Shown: one piece after another, positions 40,075 through 48,978 of the stretch | Layout: each line of letters starts with the position of its first letter | How positions within the stretch are numbered: the stretch's first letter is position 1 | Assembly: GCF_001278845.1 (NCBI RefSeq) | Contig: NZ_CP012590.1 | Location: 3,162,001 to 3,226,000 of the forward strand | Source of the DNA: Actinomyces sp. oral taxon 414 | GTDB lineage: Bacteria; Actinomycetota; Actinomycetes; Actinomycetales; Actinomycetaceae | Direction of reading: 5' to 3' | Length of the DNA stretch: 64,000 bases | The notes under the pieces: model-generated | Told to the model about the DNA's origin: nothing | What the model saw: the letters and a program-made list of their open reading frames with translations, nothing else | Databases searched by the model: none | Program-made: the position numbers and the translations under genes

Positions 40075-42480
40075 ATGTCGAAGAAGCCCTCCTCGCGCCC
40101 GCGCGGCCGTGCGCTCTCGCCGGCGCAGGCCGTCTCGATGCTCCTCGTCTTCCTACTCCTGTCCGGGGTGGGCGGGATCCTGACGGCGGGCTTCGCCATG
40201 CCCTTCGTCGGCGTCGCCACCGCCATCACGAACGCCTCCGAGGACTTCTTCAACGAGCTGCCCGACGACTTCAACGCCCTCGAGCCGAGCCAGATCTCCA
40301 GCATCAAGGCGTCGGACGGCACCGAGATCGCCAAGTTCTACGCGGAGAACCGGATCGTGGTCCCGCTGAGCTCCATCTCCCAGAACATCCAGCACGCCAT
40401 CGTAGCCGTGGAGGACCAGCGCTTCTACCAGCACAAGGGCGTCGACCCGGCGGGCATCATCCGCGCTGTGGTCTCCAACGCCAACGGCGGCTCCCAGGGG
40501 GCCTCGACCCTCACCCAGCAGTACGTGCGCAACGTGCTCATCGAGGCGGGCCTGCAGAAGGACGACTCGTCGGCCGTCGCCGCCGCCACGGAGAGGTCCA
40601 CCGCCCGCAAGCTGCGCGAGATCAAGTACGCCCTGACCCTGGAGAAGAAGTTCTCCAAGGCGCAGATCCTCGAGGGCTACCTCAATATCGCCGCCTTCGG
40701 CCCCTCCACCTACGGGGTGGAGGCGAGCGCCCAGCACTACTTCTCGCACTCGGCCGCCGAGCTGTCCATCCCCGAGGCGGCCCTGCTGGCCGGCCTGACC
40801 AACGCCCCCGGCGCCTACGACCCGGTCGCCTTCCCGGACAAGGCCAAGGACCGCATGGACTGGGTCCTGGAGAAGATGTACGAGGAGGAGTTCATCTCCC
40901 AGGCGGAGTACGAGGCCGGCAAGGCCGTCCAGATCGCCGACATCCTCCATGTCACCGAGACGGTGGGCGGCTGCGGCGCGGCCGGGCAGGCCGCCTACTT
41001 CTGCGAGTACGTGCGCGGCGAGATCGAGAACTCCGAGCTGTTCGGGGCGACCGAGGCCGAGCGCCGCCAGCGGCTGCTGCGCGGCGGCCTGAACATCACC
41101 ACCACTCTCGACCTGGCCAAGCAGAGCGCGGCCGACGCGGCCGTGCAGGCCTACGTCCCCACGGGGGACGAGTCGAACGTCAAGGCGGTGCTCGTGTCGG
41201 TCGAGCCGGGGACGGGCAGGATCATGGCCATTGCGCAGAACACCAACTTCGGCGTGGCCACCGAGAGCGATCCGACGGCGACCCAGATCTCACTGGGCGT
41301 GGACGCCAAGCACGGCGGCCTGGAGAACACCGACGGGACCTCGGGCTTCCAGCCGGGGTCGAGTTTCAAGGCCTTCGTCCTGGCGGAGTGGTACCAGGAG
41401 AACCACTCCCCCTACACCAGCTTCAACACCTCCCCCACGGTCTTCCCGGCCTCGGCCTGGACCATCTCCTGCGACCCCAGCAAGGCCGACGAGTGGAGGG
41501 TCAACAACGCCGACCCCTCGGAGGGCGGAACCCACAACGTCATTGACTCCACGCGCATGTCGATCAACGTCGGCTACGCGCGGATGACCGCCCAGATGGA
41601 CATCTGCAACATCACCGGCCTGGCCGCCAGGCTGGGCGTGACGACGAACGACGGTTCGGCCCTGACCCCCTCGCCCTCGATCGCCCTGGGCAGCCAGGAG
41701 GTCACCCCGCTGCAGATGGCCAACGCCTACGCCACCTTCGCCGCCCACGGCACCTACTGCAAGCCCATCGCCATCGACTCCATCACCGACTACGACGGCA
41801 ATAGCCTGGCGGTCCCCTCGGCCGACTGCACCCAGGTGATGGAGGCCAGGGCCGCGGACCAGACGGCTTCGACGCTCACCTCCGTCCTGACCTCCAACGG
41901 CACCGGGAAGCACGCCATCCTCAACGGCGGGCGCCCGGCCGCGGGCAAGACGGGAACCACCGAGGACATGGACAACGCCTGGTTCGTGGGCTTCACCCCG
42001 ACCCTGAGCGCCGCCGTGTGGCTGGGGCACTCCGAGGGCTACTCGACGATGGCGCCCCAGTACATCGGCGGACGCTACTACCCCACCATGTACGGCTCGG
42101 ACGCGCCGGCCCCGCTGTGGAAGACGTACATGGACGCCGCCCTGGCCAACACCCCCGCCGTGGGCTTCTCCTCGGCGAGCACGGGCCCGCAGTCGTCGAC
42201 CCCGGGCAACGGGGGCAGCACCAATGCCAGCGACAACAGCGGCGACGTCGGAGCCGCCACGGAGACGAACGCCTCCGTCGAGTCCCCGACGCCCTCCGTG
42301 CAGGCGCCCTCCATGCAGGAGCCCTCCGTGCAGGCGCCCTCCGTCTCCCAGGCGGCCCCCGTCCAGCCGCCCGCTCAGGCCACACCACCCGCGGAGCAGC
42401 TCCCGGCCACGGAGCAGACCCCGCGCCGGACTCAGGCGACCTCCCAGAACCTCGCCCCCGACGACGAGACCGGGCGGTGA
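40075..42480 (+). CDS. ponA: Bifunctional penicillin-binding protein (class A, PonA2 position)
   Basis: 801 aa. One membrane anchor (about residues 20-48) is followed by the GT51 glycosyltransferase domain with catalytic E113 in VEDQRFYQHKGVDP and GASTLTQQYVRN. The transpeptidase domain has S429 in GSSFKAF (SxxK), SIN at 496-498 (SxN) and KTGTT at 625. It polymerises and cross-links peptidoglycan outside the membrane. The C-terminus is a Ser/Pro/Gln-rich tail (PSVQAPSMQEPSVQAPS) instead of the PASTA domain of mycobacterial PonA2. The stop overlaps the next gene (GTGA). Confidence 0.95.
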   Translation: MSKKPSSRPRGRALSPAQAVSMLLVFLLLSGVGGILTAGFAMPFVGVATAITNASEDFFNELPDDFNALEPSQISSIKASDGTEIAKFYAENRIVVPLSSISQNIQHAIVAVEDQRFYQHKGVDPAGIIRAVVSNANGGSQGASTLTQQYVRNVLIEAGLQKDDSSAVAAATERSTARKLREIKYALTLEKKFSKAQILEGYLNIAAFGPSTYGVEASAQHYFSHSAAELSIPEAALLAGLTNAPGAYDPVAFPDKAKDRMDWVLEKMYEEEFISQAEYEAGKAVQIADILHVTETVGGCGAAGQAAYFCEYVRGEIENSELFGATEAERRQRLLRGGLNITTTLDLAKQSAADAAVQAYVPTGDESNVKAVLVSVEPGTGRIMAIAQNTNFGVATESDPTATQISLGVDAKHGGLENTDGTSGFQPGSSFKAFVLAEWYQENHSPYTSFNTSPTVFPASAWTISCDPSKADEWRVNNADPSEGGTHNVIDSTRMSINVGYARMTAQMDICNITGLAARLGVTTNDGSALTPSPSIALGSQEVTPLQMANAYATFAAHGTYCKPIAIDSITDYDGNSLAVPSADCTQVMEARAADQTASTLTSVLTSNGTGKHAILNGGRPAAGKTGTTEDMDNAWFVGFTPTLSAAVWLGHSEGYSTMAPQYIGGRYYPTMYGSDAPAPLWKTYMDAALANTPAVGFSSASTGPQSSTPGNGGSTNASDNSGDVGAATETNASVESPTPSVQAPSMQEPSVQAPSVSQAAPVQPPAQATPPAEQLPATEQTPRRTQATSQNLAPDDETGR

Positions 42481-43580
42481 GCGCGCTGCGAACGGCCGCG
42501 CGGGCGCTCGCCGGGACGGCGCTCCTGGGCGCCGGTGTGCTCGGCTACGCCCTCGTCGAGGCCCGGATGCCCGTCCTGCGCCGCGTCGACGTCCCCGTCC
42601 TGGCCCCCGGCGAGGAGCCGCTGACGATCCTGCACCTGTCCGATCTGCATCTGACGGACCGCACCGAGGCCCGCGTGAAGTGGGTGCGCGCCCTGGCCGG
42701 GCTGCATCCCGACGTCGTGGTCAACACCGGCGACAGCCTCTCCCTCGCCTCCGGAATGGAGCCGCTGCGCCGCGCGCTCGAGCCGCTGCTGGAGCTGCCG
42801 GGGGCCTTCGTCATGGGGGATCACGACTATCGCGCGACGACCTTCAAGCTCCCCACCCGCTACCTGCGCGCCGACCCGCGCACCGCCGACGACCCGCGGG
42901 CCGAGGCGCGCGTGACCGAGCTGCCCTGGCGCGAGGTCCGCGACCTCCAGACGAGCGGCGGGTGGGCGGACCTGTGCAACGCCCGCGGGGCGATCGCGGT
43001 GCGCGGACGGCGCATCGACCTGGTCGGCGTCGACGACCCCCATGCCGAGCGCGACGACTACCCCGCGCCGCCGGCGGAGTCGGAGGCGTCGGCGGAGTCA
43101 GCGGAGTCAGCGCCGCCGTCGGATCTGTCAACGACGCCGGAGACGGCGGCCTCACAGACGCCGGAGGGCCCGCGGGAGCCGACGTTGCGCGACGGGGCGG
43201 CGCCCAGCCGGGCGGCGAACGACCGGAACGACCGGGCGGTGCGCGACCGGGCGGGCCGGCCACTGCGGATCGGCCTGACCCACGCCCCCTACCGGCGGAT
43301 CCTGACGAGGATGTCGGCCGAGGGCGTGGACCTGGCCCTGGCCGGCCACACCCACGGCGGCCAGCTCTGCGTGCCGGGCTTCGGGGCGCTGGTGACCAAC
43401 TGCGACCTGGACCGCTCGCGCGCCTCCGGGCTCTCGCAGTGGCCGGGGCGCCCGGACGCGCCGCAGGCGACCGGCATGTACCTGCACGTCTCGGCGGGGC
43501 TGGGCACCAGCCCCTACACGCCCGTGCGCATCGCCTGCCGACCTGAGGCCACGCTACTCACCCTCGTGCCGAGCGCCTGA
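42477..43580 (+). CDS. Calcineurin-like metallophosphoesterase (Rv3683-like)
   Basis: 367 aa from GTG 42477, overlapping the ponA stop. An N-terminal hydrophobic stretch (ALAGTALLGAGVLGYALV) anchors it. Metal-binding motifs are LHLSDLHLTD (DxH), VVNTGDSLS (GD), MGDHDY (a GNHD variant with Asp for Asn), LTHAPY and LAGHTHGGQ (GHxH). A Ser/Ala/Glu/Pro insert of about 50 residues (near 200-255) interrupts the domain. It follows the PBP as Rv3683 follows ponA2. The substrate is unknown. Confidence 0.9.
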   Translation: MSALRTAARALAGTALLGAGVLGYALVEARMPVLRRVDVPVLAPGEEPLTILHLSDLHLTDRTEARVKWVRALAGLHPDVVVNTGDSLSLASGMEPLRRALEPLLELPGAFVMGDHDYRATTFKLPTRYLRADPRTADDPRAEARVTELPWREVRDLQTSGGWADLCNARGAIAVRGRRIDLVGVDDPHAERDDYPAPPAESEASAESAESAPPSDLSTTPETAASQTPEGPREPTLRDGAAPSRAANDRNDRAVRDRAGRPLRIGLTHAPYRRILTRMSAEGVDLALAGHTHGGQLCVPGFGALVTNCDLDRSRASGLSQWPGRPDAPQATGMYLHVSAGLGTSPYTPVRIACRPEATLLTLVPSA

Positions 43581-43600
43581 CCTCCGCGAGAACGTCACTT

Positions 43601-43681
43601 AACCCGCGAGATCGCCGGGTAACCCGCGAGAACGTCTGCCAGGGGTGCGTTCTCGCGGGTTACCCGGCGATCTCGCGGGTT
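43601..43681. repeat. Dispersed TCTGC-loop palindrome, copy 2 (perfect 34-bp arms)
   Basis: 43601-43634 (starts AACCCGCGAGATCGCCGGGT) is the exact reverse complement of 43648-43681, with the 13-nt loop TCTGCCAGGGGTG. It lies 20 bp past the metallophosphoesterase stop and could act as its terminator, but the family is dispersed. Related copies are at 5849-5957 and 58308-58345. Confidence 0.9.
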
Positions 43682-43844
43682 TACAGCGGGTGCGGGTGCG
43701 TCGCCCGGGACGGGTGCGGGGCCCGGCGGGTTCGCCGGCTTCCACGTGACGGTCGGGTGCGGGGCCGCAGGCCACGTGACCGATGCCTCTTCGGGAAGAT
43801 TTCCGCCTCCCCGTCCGGCACGGCTATGCTGTCTGCGCTGCACA

Positions 43845-43918
<74 letters not shown>

Positions 43919-43924
43919 CTATTC

Positions 43925-43953
43925 AGTGGCCGCCGTCACAGATGGCGGCCACT
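43925..43953 (+). terminator. Hairpin just after tRNA-Pro
   Basis: AGTGGCCGCC (43925-43934) pairs perfectly with GGCGGCCACT (43944-43953), seven bases after the tRNA. The distance fits a terminator, although only short T runs follow. Confidence 0.7.
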
Positions 43954-44077
43954 CCTCGTTGGAACCGTGTGACCCGGCCGGGCGGGTTCGATTCGGCCCT
44001 CTTCGAATGTGGTTACTTTGCGACCACGTTCCTCTCGCGCCGGCCCGGCCTTGTCCCGGAGGCGGTGGCGGAGCCGG

Positions 44078-44437
44078 CCGAACGTGCTCGTCCAGGCGGG
44101 TCGCCGTCCGAGAGACCCGGGACTTGGACAGGAAGCTGATGCCCGAGGTCTTGACGAGCCGGGGCCCGGACGCGATGTGCGCGCAGTGTGCGTCCGGGGA
44201 GCCATGCGGCGCCTGGACACGCCAGCGGGGCGGCAGTCGGCGTCGACAGTGATCAGGGCGGTCTCGGCGCGCTTGCGGTGCTCGAAGCAGCCGGTCGGAG
44301 ACGTAGCCGCCCTGACGCGGCTCGGGGACGACGCCGATCGCGCCGACGCGGGTGTCCAGATCGCGGTGGCGGTAGCCGTTGCTCCGGGTGACCCGGTCCG
44401 GGCGGGCCCTGCTGAGCGGAAGCGCGACGTCCACTAT
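44078..44437 (-). pseudogene. Relic of an IS256/Mutator-family transposase
   Basis: On the minus strand one frame gives SNGYRHRDLDTRVGAI...PRQGGYVSDRLL, and after a break LVKTSGISFLSKSRVSR...DLDEHV-like sequence. A second frame between them gives FEHRKRAETALITVDADC...GVSRRRM. These blocks in this order match the middle of IS256-family transposases, but they need two frame changes, and both ends and catalytic regions are missing. It lies beside tRNA-Pro, a common integration neighbourhood. Confidence 0.75.
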
Positions 44438-44787
44438 GGCGCCAGTATGTCCGTGACATTGAGATCCCAGGCACCATCTCCGGCAGTTATCGCGAAGAGT
44501 CGCACCTCCAGATCGGAACGCCTCTCCTCCAAGGACCACAAGGGACAGTCGATCGAGAATCCCGTTCCGTCGTTCAGTTCAATCCACTCAACTGGATCCA
44601 GAAGATTCTGCGGCGGCAGCACGAATGCGGCCGGATACTCGCGGAGCACGCGCTCCGCGTCTCTCCACCTGACATACCCGTCCGGAAGAAGCGCCTCATC
44701 GTTGTCGCGCCGGCCCTCAATGAGGATGATCATGAGTTCGCGCAATTGATTGACAAGCCCGTCCGGAAGGGTCTTGCATCCCATCAT
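44434..44787 (-). CDS. Unknown small protein
   Basis: 117 aa: MMGCKTLPDGLVNQLRELMI, acidic/aromatic middle (DGYVRWRDAERVLREYP), and a beta-rich end (EWIELNDGTGFSID). No signal peptide or membrane segment. Base composition is distinctly lower in GC than neighbouring backbone genes, and it abuts the transposase relic, so it is probably acquired. No family is recognised. Confidence 0.6.
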   Translation of the reverse strand: MMGCKTLPDGLVNQLRELMIILIEGRRDNDEALLPDGYVRWRDAERVLREYPAAFVLPPQNLLDPVEWIELNDGTGFSIDCPLWSLEERRSDLEVRLFAITAGDGAWDLNVTDILAP

Positions 44788-44838
44788 GATTCCGCCGCGC
44801 TCCCCGGGGCTCCGGTGAATGCGGCGCCCGGCGACCCG

Positions 44839-45348
44839 TCAGGCGTCGTGCCTCATCTCAACGAAGTCATACTCGCCGCCGTTCGTCACCTGCACGAAAT
44901 TGCGCACCACGCGAAATCCGCTCCTTCGATAGACCTTGATCCCCCGCTGATTGAACGAGGCGACCGACAAGCGAATCTCCGCGCCGGGGTGCGCCTCCCG
45001 GATCCATTCCAGGTTGCGCCGCATGAACATGAGACCCAGGCCTCGACCGGTGAGATCCGGGCGCATCCCCAGCCCGATCTCCACCGCGCGACCCTCTTCG
45101 GAGAGGTCACCGGAGAGGAAGCCGAAGAGCCGATCGCCCCGCCTCACCTGGAGAAAGAAGTCGGGCCACAGCGCGGGGGTCACGAATTCTTGGTAATCCT
45201 CCGGATCCGCCGTCATATCGTAGAAATCGTAAGGCGGCGGATACTTCCACTCGTCCGCGATCTCCCGGGCGGTGAAGGCATCCATGCGCGAGTAGACGAG
45301 TTCAGAACCGCTCTGGTCAGCGGTCATACGGTGTGAATATTGGTTCAT
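44839..45348 (-). CDS. GNAT-family N-acetyltransferase
   Basis: 169 aa from ATG 45348 (GAGAAAGG upstream); ATG 45327 is an alternative. The acetyl-CoA motif A is IGLGMRPDLTGRGLGLMFM (Q/RxxGxG/A type), with VASFNQRGIKVYRRSGF as motif B. The substrate is unknown. Lower GC than the backbone; it runs on the same strand as the unknown gene 51 bp downstream. Confidence 0.88.
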   Translation of the reverse strand: MNQYSHRMTADQSGSELVYSRMDAFTAREIADEWKYPPPYDFYDMTADPEDYQEFVTPALWPDFFLQVRRGDRLFGFLSGDLSEEGRAVEIGLGMRPDLTGRGLGLMFMRRNLEWIREAHPGAEIRLSVASFNQRGIKVYRRSGFRVVRNFVQVTNGGEYDFVEMRHDA

Positions 45349-45483
45349 CAATGAGCCTTTCTCATCGGGAACGGTGGGCTCGTGGGCCGGGATCGTCATA
45401 ATGGCGAGGCCGGGCGGGCGCGGTGTGGTGCGGGTGAGTCCGTCGCCGCGGCCCGCGAGGACCGCGACCGGTCCCTCCCTCGT

Positions 45484-45552
45484 CGAGATGTGCATTTTGC
45501 ACTCGAGAATGACGGTTGGAACTGCACTTTCGAGTGCGAAATGCACGTCTCG
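45484..45552. repeat. 23-bp-armed inverted repeat before the GNAT gene
   Basis: CGAGATGTGCATTTTGCACT (from 45484) pairs with the arm 45530-45552 with two mismatches over 23 bp; the loop is 23 nt. Within each arm TGCATTTTGCA is itself nearly palindromic. Confidence 0.8.
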
Positions 45553-45584
45553 GCGTCGGGCGGCGCCCGCCGCGGACGACGGCC

Positions 45585-46106
45585 TCAGATATCGAGATCC
45601 TCGACGGCGGGGCGGTCCCCCGCGCTCCTGATCGTCGCAACCAGGTCGTCGGGCAGCTCGCCGACCATCTCCTCGATGGTGGCGAAGACCCTCAGCTCGC
45701 GCGGACCCCGTTTCCACCACTCCCCGCGCCCGAGCGCCGGGTCCTCCCAGACCGGGCTGTCGTCGTCCGGACTGGACAGGGCGGCCCAGTTCGGATCCTC
45801 GCGCAGGTACACGGCGTACTGGCCCCGGGCGGTCTTGTAGACGCGGGCGGTGCGCGAGCGCGGGCCCTCCTGCCGGCTCCACCGCAGGATCTGACGCCCC
45901 GAGAAGCGCTTGACGCCCGCCACGGCGCCGTCGTCGACCTCGAGTTCGATCGTCTTCACCTCAGTGTCCTTCCGCTGCCGGTCCTGCTGCGCCACGTAGA
46001 GCCTCAGTCCCAGGACCACGGCCGCCGACATGCCGCCCGCCAGCTCGGCGGCGCGGTCGAACAGGGGCAGGTCGGACTCGGAGACGTAGACGTTCTTAGT
46101 GGACAT
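45585..46106 (-). CDS. EXLDI-family protein
   Basis: 173 aa from ATG 46106 (MSTKNVYVSESDLPLFDRAA). Upstream in-frame ATGs exist at 46112 and further up. It ends in PAVEDLDI, the E-x-L-D-I terminal motif that defines this actinobacterial family, and has the conserved N-terminal VSESDLPLFDRA start. The N-terminal third looks like a ribbon-helix-helix-type region and the middle is Trp/Arg-rich. The function is not established; a DNA-binding or toxin-antitoxin role would be speculation. Confidence 0.8.
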   Translation of the reverse strand: MSTKNVYVSESDLPLFDRAAELAGGMSAAVVLGLRLYVAQQDRQRKDTEVKTIELEVDDGAVAGVKRFSGRQILRWSRQEGPRSRTARVYKTARGQYAVYLREDPNWAALSSPDDDSPVWEDPALGRGEWWKRGPRELRVFATIEEMVGELPDDLVATIRSAGDRPAVEDLDI

Positions 46107-46274
46107 GCGCATGATTATACACATACTCCTCGGCGATCCGCTGGCTCCCGGCCCGCCGGTGTTCCCCGACGCCGGCGCCGCACCCGCGTTTCGCGCCGGG
46201 CCCCGCCGCCGTGTGAGGATGCGCGCTGGGCGCCCGGCGCCCCGGCGGCACGACAGCGGCATTCAGGAGGTTCG

Positions 46275-47846
46275 ATGACCGCACCAACTCATCGCTCCCG
46301 CACCCCCGACCCCGAGCTGGGCCTGACGATCGTCTTCGCCCTCGCCTTCGCCGTCTGGACCTGGCTCGTCCTGCGCGGCTCGCTGCAGGGACTGGACTCC
46401 CGCCTGCGGCCCCCCGCCCTGGCGCCGCGCTCCGCCCGCGGCCAGCTCGCCGAGTTCTTCAGCCTGCTGACCCACCCCGTGCTCATCCTCATCGCCATCG
46501 CCGGCTCCGTCGTCTTCTCCCTCAGGCAGCGCATGCGACGCCTCGCGCTCGCCCTCAGCGTGGGGGCCCTGGGCGCGGCCGGCCAGCTGGTCCTGTCCCT
46601 CGTCCTCGACGTACCGCGCCCGCCCAGCGCCTTCGCCGACTCGATCTCCCACTTCGGCGGCGCCTACCCGGCCAGCCACGTCACCGCCGTGACCCTGGGC
46701 ACCTGGGTGCTGGTCACCCTCGTCCGCGCCCGCCGCAGGGGTCCCACGTCCATTGTGGGCTGGGCGGCCATCGGCGCGGGCGCGATCCTGCTCACCGCCG
46801 TCGTCCAGTGGGACATGGGCCTGGTCGACGTCAGCGGCATTATCGGCGGCCTTCTGCTGGGCGGCGCCATCACCAACCTGGCGCTCGCCGTCGGCGGGAT
46901 CGACCACCCCCTCCGATCCGGCTGGGCGCGCCTGACCCGGCCGCGCAGGGTGGTGAACAAGCGCGCCGCCGTCATCTTCAACCCCGTCAAGTTCGACGAC
47001 CTGTCCCTACTGCGCCGCCTCGTCAGGGCGGAGGTGCAGCGGGCCGGCTGGCGCCCCGGCCCGTGGCTGGAGACCGCCCCCGACGACCCCGGTCACCGGG
47101 CCGCCCGCCGCGCCCTGCGGGCCGGGGTGGACCTAGTCGTGGTCGCCGGCGGCGACGGGACGGTCCGGGCGGTGTGCGCCGAGCTCGCGGGCACCGGCAC
47201 ACCCGTCGCCCTGCTGCCCGCGGGCACCGGCAACCTGCTCGCCCGCAACCTGTCGATCCCGCTGGACACCGACGAGGCGATGCGCCTGGCCCTGCACGGG
47301 CGCACCCGGGCCATCGACGTCGTGCGCTGCACCTGGGACGGCGGCGAGGAACGCTTCGTGGTCATGGCGGGCCTGGGCCTGGACGCGCGGATCATGGAGG
47401 ACACGAACGACGACCTCAAGCGGGTCATCCGCTCGGGCGCCTACGCGGTCGCCGCCGTCCACAACGCGGTGCCCGACCCCTTCGCGGTCACGGTGGCCCT
47501 GGACGACGGCGAGCCCGAGACGCGCTCGGCGGTCATGGCCCTGCTCGGCAACGTCGGCACCATCACCGCGGGGATGAACCTGTTCCCCGAGGCCTCCCCC
47601 GACGACGGCGTCGTCGACCTCATGCTCGCCAGCCCCGAGCGCGTGACCGACTGGGCCAGGCTCGGCGCGCAGATCCTCAGCGGCAGGCAGATGGAGGGCT
47701 TCACCATCCGCAGGGCCCAGCGGGTGGCCATCACCACCGATGAGCCCGTGCCCTTCGAGCTCGACGGCGATACCGCCGGCACGACGCGCTCGCTCAGGGT
47801 CGAGGTCGAGCCCCGGGCGCTGCGGGTAGTCGTGCCGGGGGCGTGA
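46275..47846 (+). CDS. PAP2-like membrane domain fused to a diacylglycerol-kinase domain
   Basis: 523 aa from ATG 46275 with CAGGAGG upstream. Residues 1-225 hold about six membrane segments with a degenerate PAP2 signature (DVPRPPSAF, YPASHVT for PSGH, QWDMGLVD with the last His lost). Residues about 230-523 form a lipid-kinase catalytic domain: AVIFNPVKFDD, VVAGGDGTVRAV, LPAGTGNLLARNL and a C-terminal FELDGD strand. It probably phosphorylates a membrane lipid, with the PAP2 part kept for anchoring or substrate binding. Confidence 0.9.
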   Translation: MTAPTHRSRTPDPELGLTIVFALAFAVWTWLVLRGSLQGLDSRLRPPALAPRSARGQLAEFFSLLTHPVLILIAIAGSVVFSLRQRMRRLALALSVGALGAAGQLVLSLVLDVPRPPSAFADSISHFGGAYPASHVTAVTLGTWVLVTLVRARRRGPTSIVGWAAIGAGAILLTAVVQWDMGLVDVSGIIGGLLLGGAITNLALAVGGIDHPLRSGWARLTRPRRVVNKRAAVIFNPVKFDDLSLLRRLVRAEVQRAGWRPGPWLETAPDDPGHRAARRALRAGVDLVVVAGGDGTVRAVCAELAGTGTPVALLPAGTGNLLARNLSIPLDTDEAMRLALHGRTRAIDVVRCTWDGGEERFVVMAGLGLDARIMEDTNDDLKRVIRSGAYAVAAVHNAVPDPFAVTVALDDGEPETRSAVMALLGNVGTITAGMNLFPEASPDDGVVDLMLASPERVTDWARLGAQILSGRQMEGFTIRRAQRVAITTDEPVPFELDGDTAGTTRSLRVEVEPRALRVVVPGA

Positions 47847-47885
47847 GGGGCCGCCTCGCCGGGGGCGTGAGGGGCCGCCTCGCCG
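47835..47885. repeat. 24-bp tandem duplication over the stop codon
   Basis: CCGGGGGCGTGAGGGGCCGC starts at 47835 and again at 47859. The first copy contains the TGA stop of the PAP2-DAGK gene. Confidence 0.85.
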
Positions 47886-48006
47886 CAGCGCGCCCCGACG
47901 CCGTCGGTAGTAGCCTGACCAGCGCCAGGGCGACGGCGGGCGGCCCCGGGGACCGAGGCCTACGTCCGGCCGCCGGCGGCACCGGCGCGGTGACGAGGGG
48001 GCGCAG

Positions 48007-48780
48007 ATGACGGGCGGCAGGAGCGGCACCGGCAGACGGGACGGCTACCACGCCGGGCTCGACGCGGACAAGGTGATCGACGCCGCCGTCGAGCTCTCGC
48101 GCGGCGACGGCCTGGCGGCGTGGACGCTGCGCGACCTGGGCAGAAAGCTCGGCGTCGCCCCCTCGGTCATCTACCACCACGTGGGCGGGCGCGAGGCCCT
48201 GAGCCGCCACGTCGTCGAGCGGGTCCTCGCCCTCGTGGACCTGCCAACCGACGTCATGCCGTGGCGGCGCTGGGCCCGCGAGGCGCTCTACCCGATCCGC
48301 CCCGTCCTGACCGACTACCCGGGCACGGCCAGGTGGCTGCTGCTGCACGGGCCCGTCTTCCCCCGTCTGGCGCCGGTCATCGACGCCGGGATCGCCTCGC
48401 TGCGCCGGGCGGGCTTCGGCCGAGACGCGGCCCTGGCGTACACCTCGCTGGTCAACACCGCGATGATGACGATCGCCGCCATCGACGACCGGCGCCTGCA
48501 CCAGGACGACGGCCCCCGCGATCACGCGGCCCTCATCCGCGACCTCGACCGGATCGCCGTCGGCAGCGCCGGAATCTCCCTGGTGACCCGCGACCTGCTG
48601 ACCCAATTCACCGGTGCGCCGCAGGAGATTGCGGCGGCCCAGGACCGCTACTACCGCTACGTCCTCGAACGGCTCATGGACGGCCTCGAGGCGAGCCTGG
48701 GGGCCGGGGCGAACGAGGGCGATCCGGCGGGCGCCGGGACCGTCAGCGCCGAGCCCGACGGCGTCGGGCCGCGCGGCTGA
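48007..48780 (+). CDS. TetR-family repressor of the adjacent MFS pump
   Basis: 257 aa. The N-terminal helix-turn-helix is LRDLGRKLGVAPSVIYHHVGGREAL. The C-terminal ligand domain resembles the TetR_C group. It lies 198 bp upstream of an MFS gene on the same strand, and a dyad at 48910-48920 in that gap is a likely operator. Ligand unknown; a drug or metabolite exported by the pump is inferred. Confidence 0.9.
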   Translation: MTGGRSGTGRRDGYHAGLDADKVIDAAVELSRGDGLAAWTLRDLGRKLGVAPSVIYHHVGGREALSRHVVERVLALVDLPTDVMPWRRWAREALYPIRPVLTDYPGTARWLLLHGPVFPRLAPVIDAGIASLRRAGFGRDAALAYTSLVNTAMMTIAAIDDRRLHQDDGPRDHAALIRDLDRIAVGSAGISLVTRDLLTQFTGAPQEIAAAQDRYYRYVLERLMDGLEASLGAGANEGDPAGAGTVSAEPDGVGPRG

Positions 48781-48900
48781 CAGTCCGGCCGGTCCGGACG
48801 GCGGTGGCCCCGCCGACCCCGGACCGCACGCCGTCGGAGCACGGGATGCGGCCCCGCCCGCAACCGCCGCAGCACGAACGCGCCCCGTACGAGCTCTCTC

Positions 48901-48927
48901 TTGCCGTTAGAACAACGTTCATATAGG
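48901..48927 (+). promoter_or_regulatory. Candidate MFS promoter with internal TetR operator
   Basis: TTGCCG (48901) and TATAGG (48922) form a weak -35/-10 pair with 15-bp spacing; between them GAAC-aac-GTTC (48910-48920) is a dyad. It lies 52-78 bp upstream of the MFS ATG. Confidence 0.4.
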
Positions 48928-48978
48928 GTCGCCTTACTCCGCTGAAACCGGGGCCGCGACTGGAGAAGGAGAACAGGC

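Noticed and set aside
43919..44539. 206-aa minus-strand frame taken as an intact gene
   Set aside because: Transposase-like blocks require two frame changes, and the downstream part is unrelated sequence; treated as a relic.
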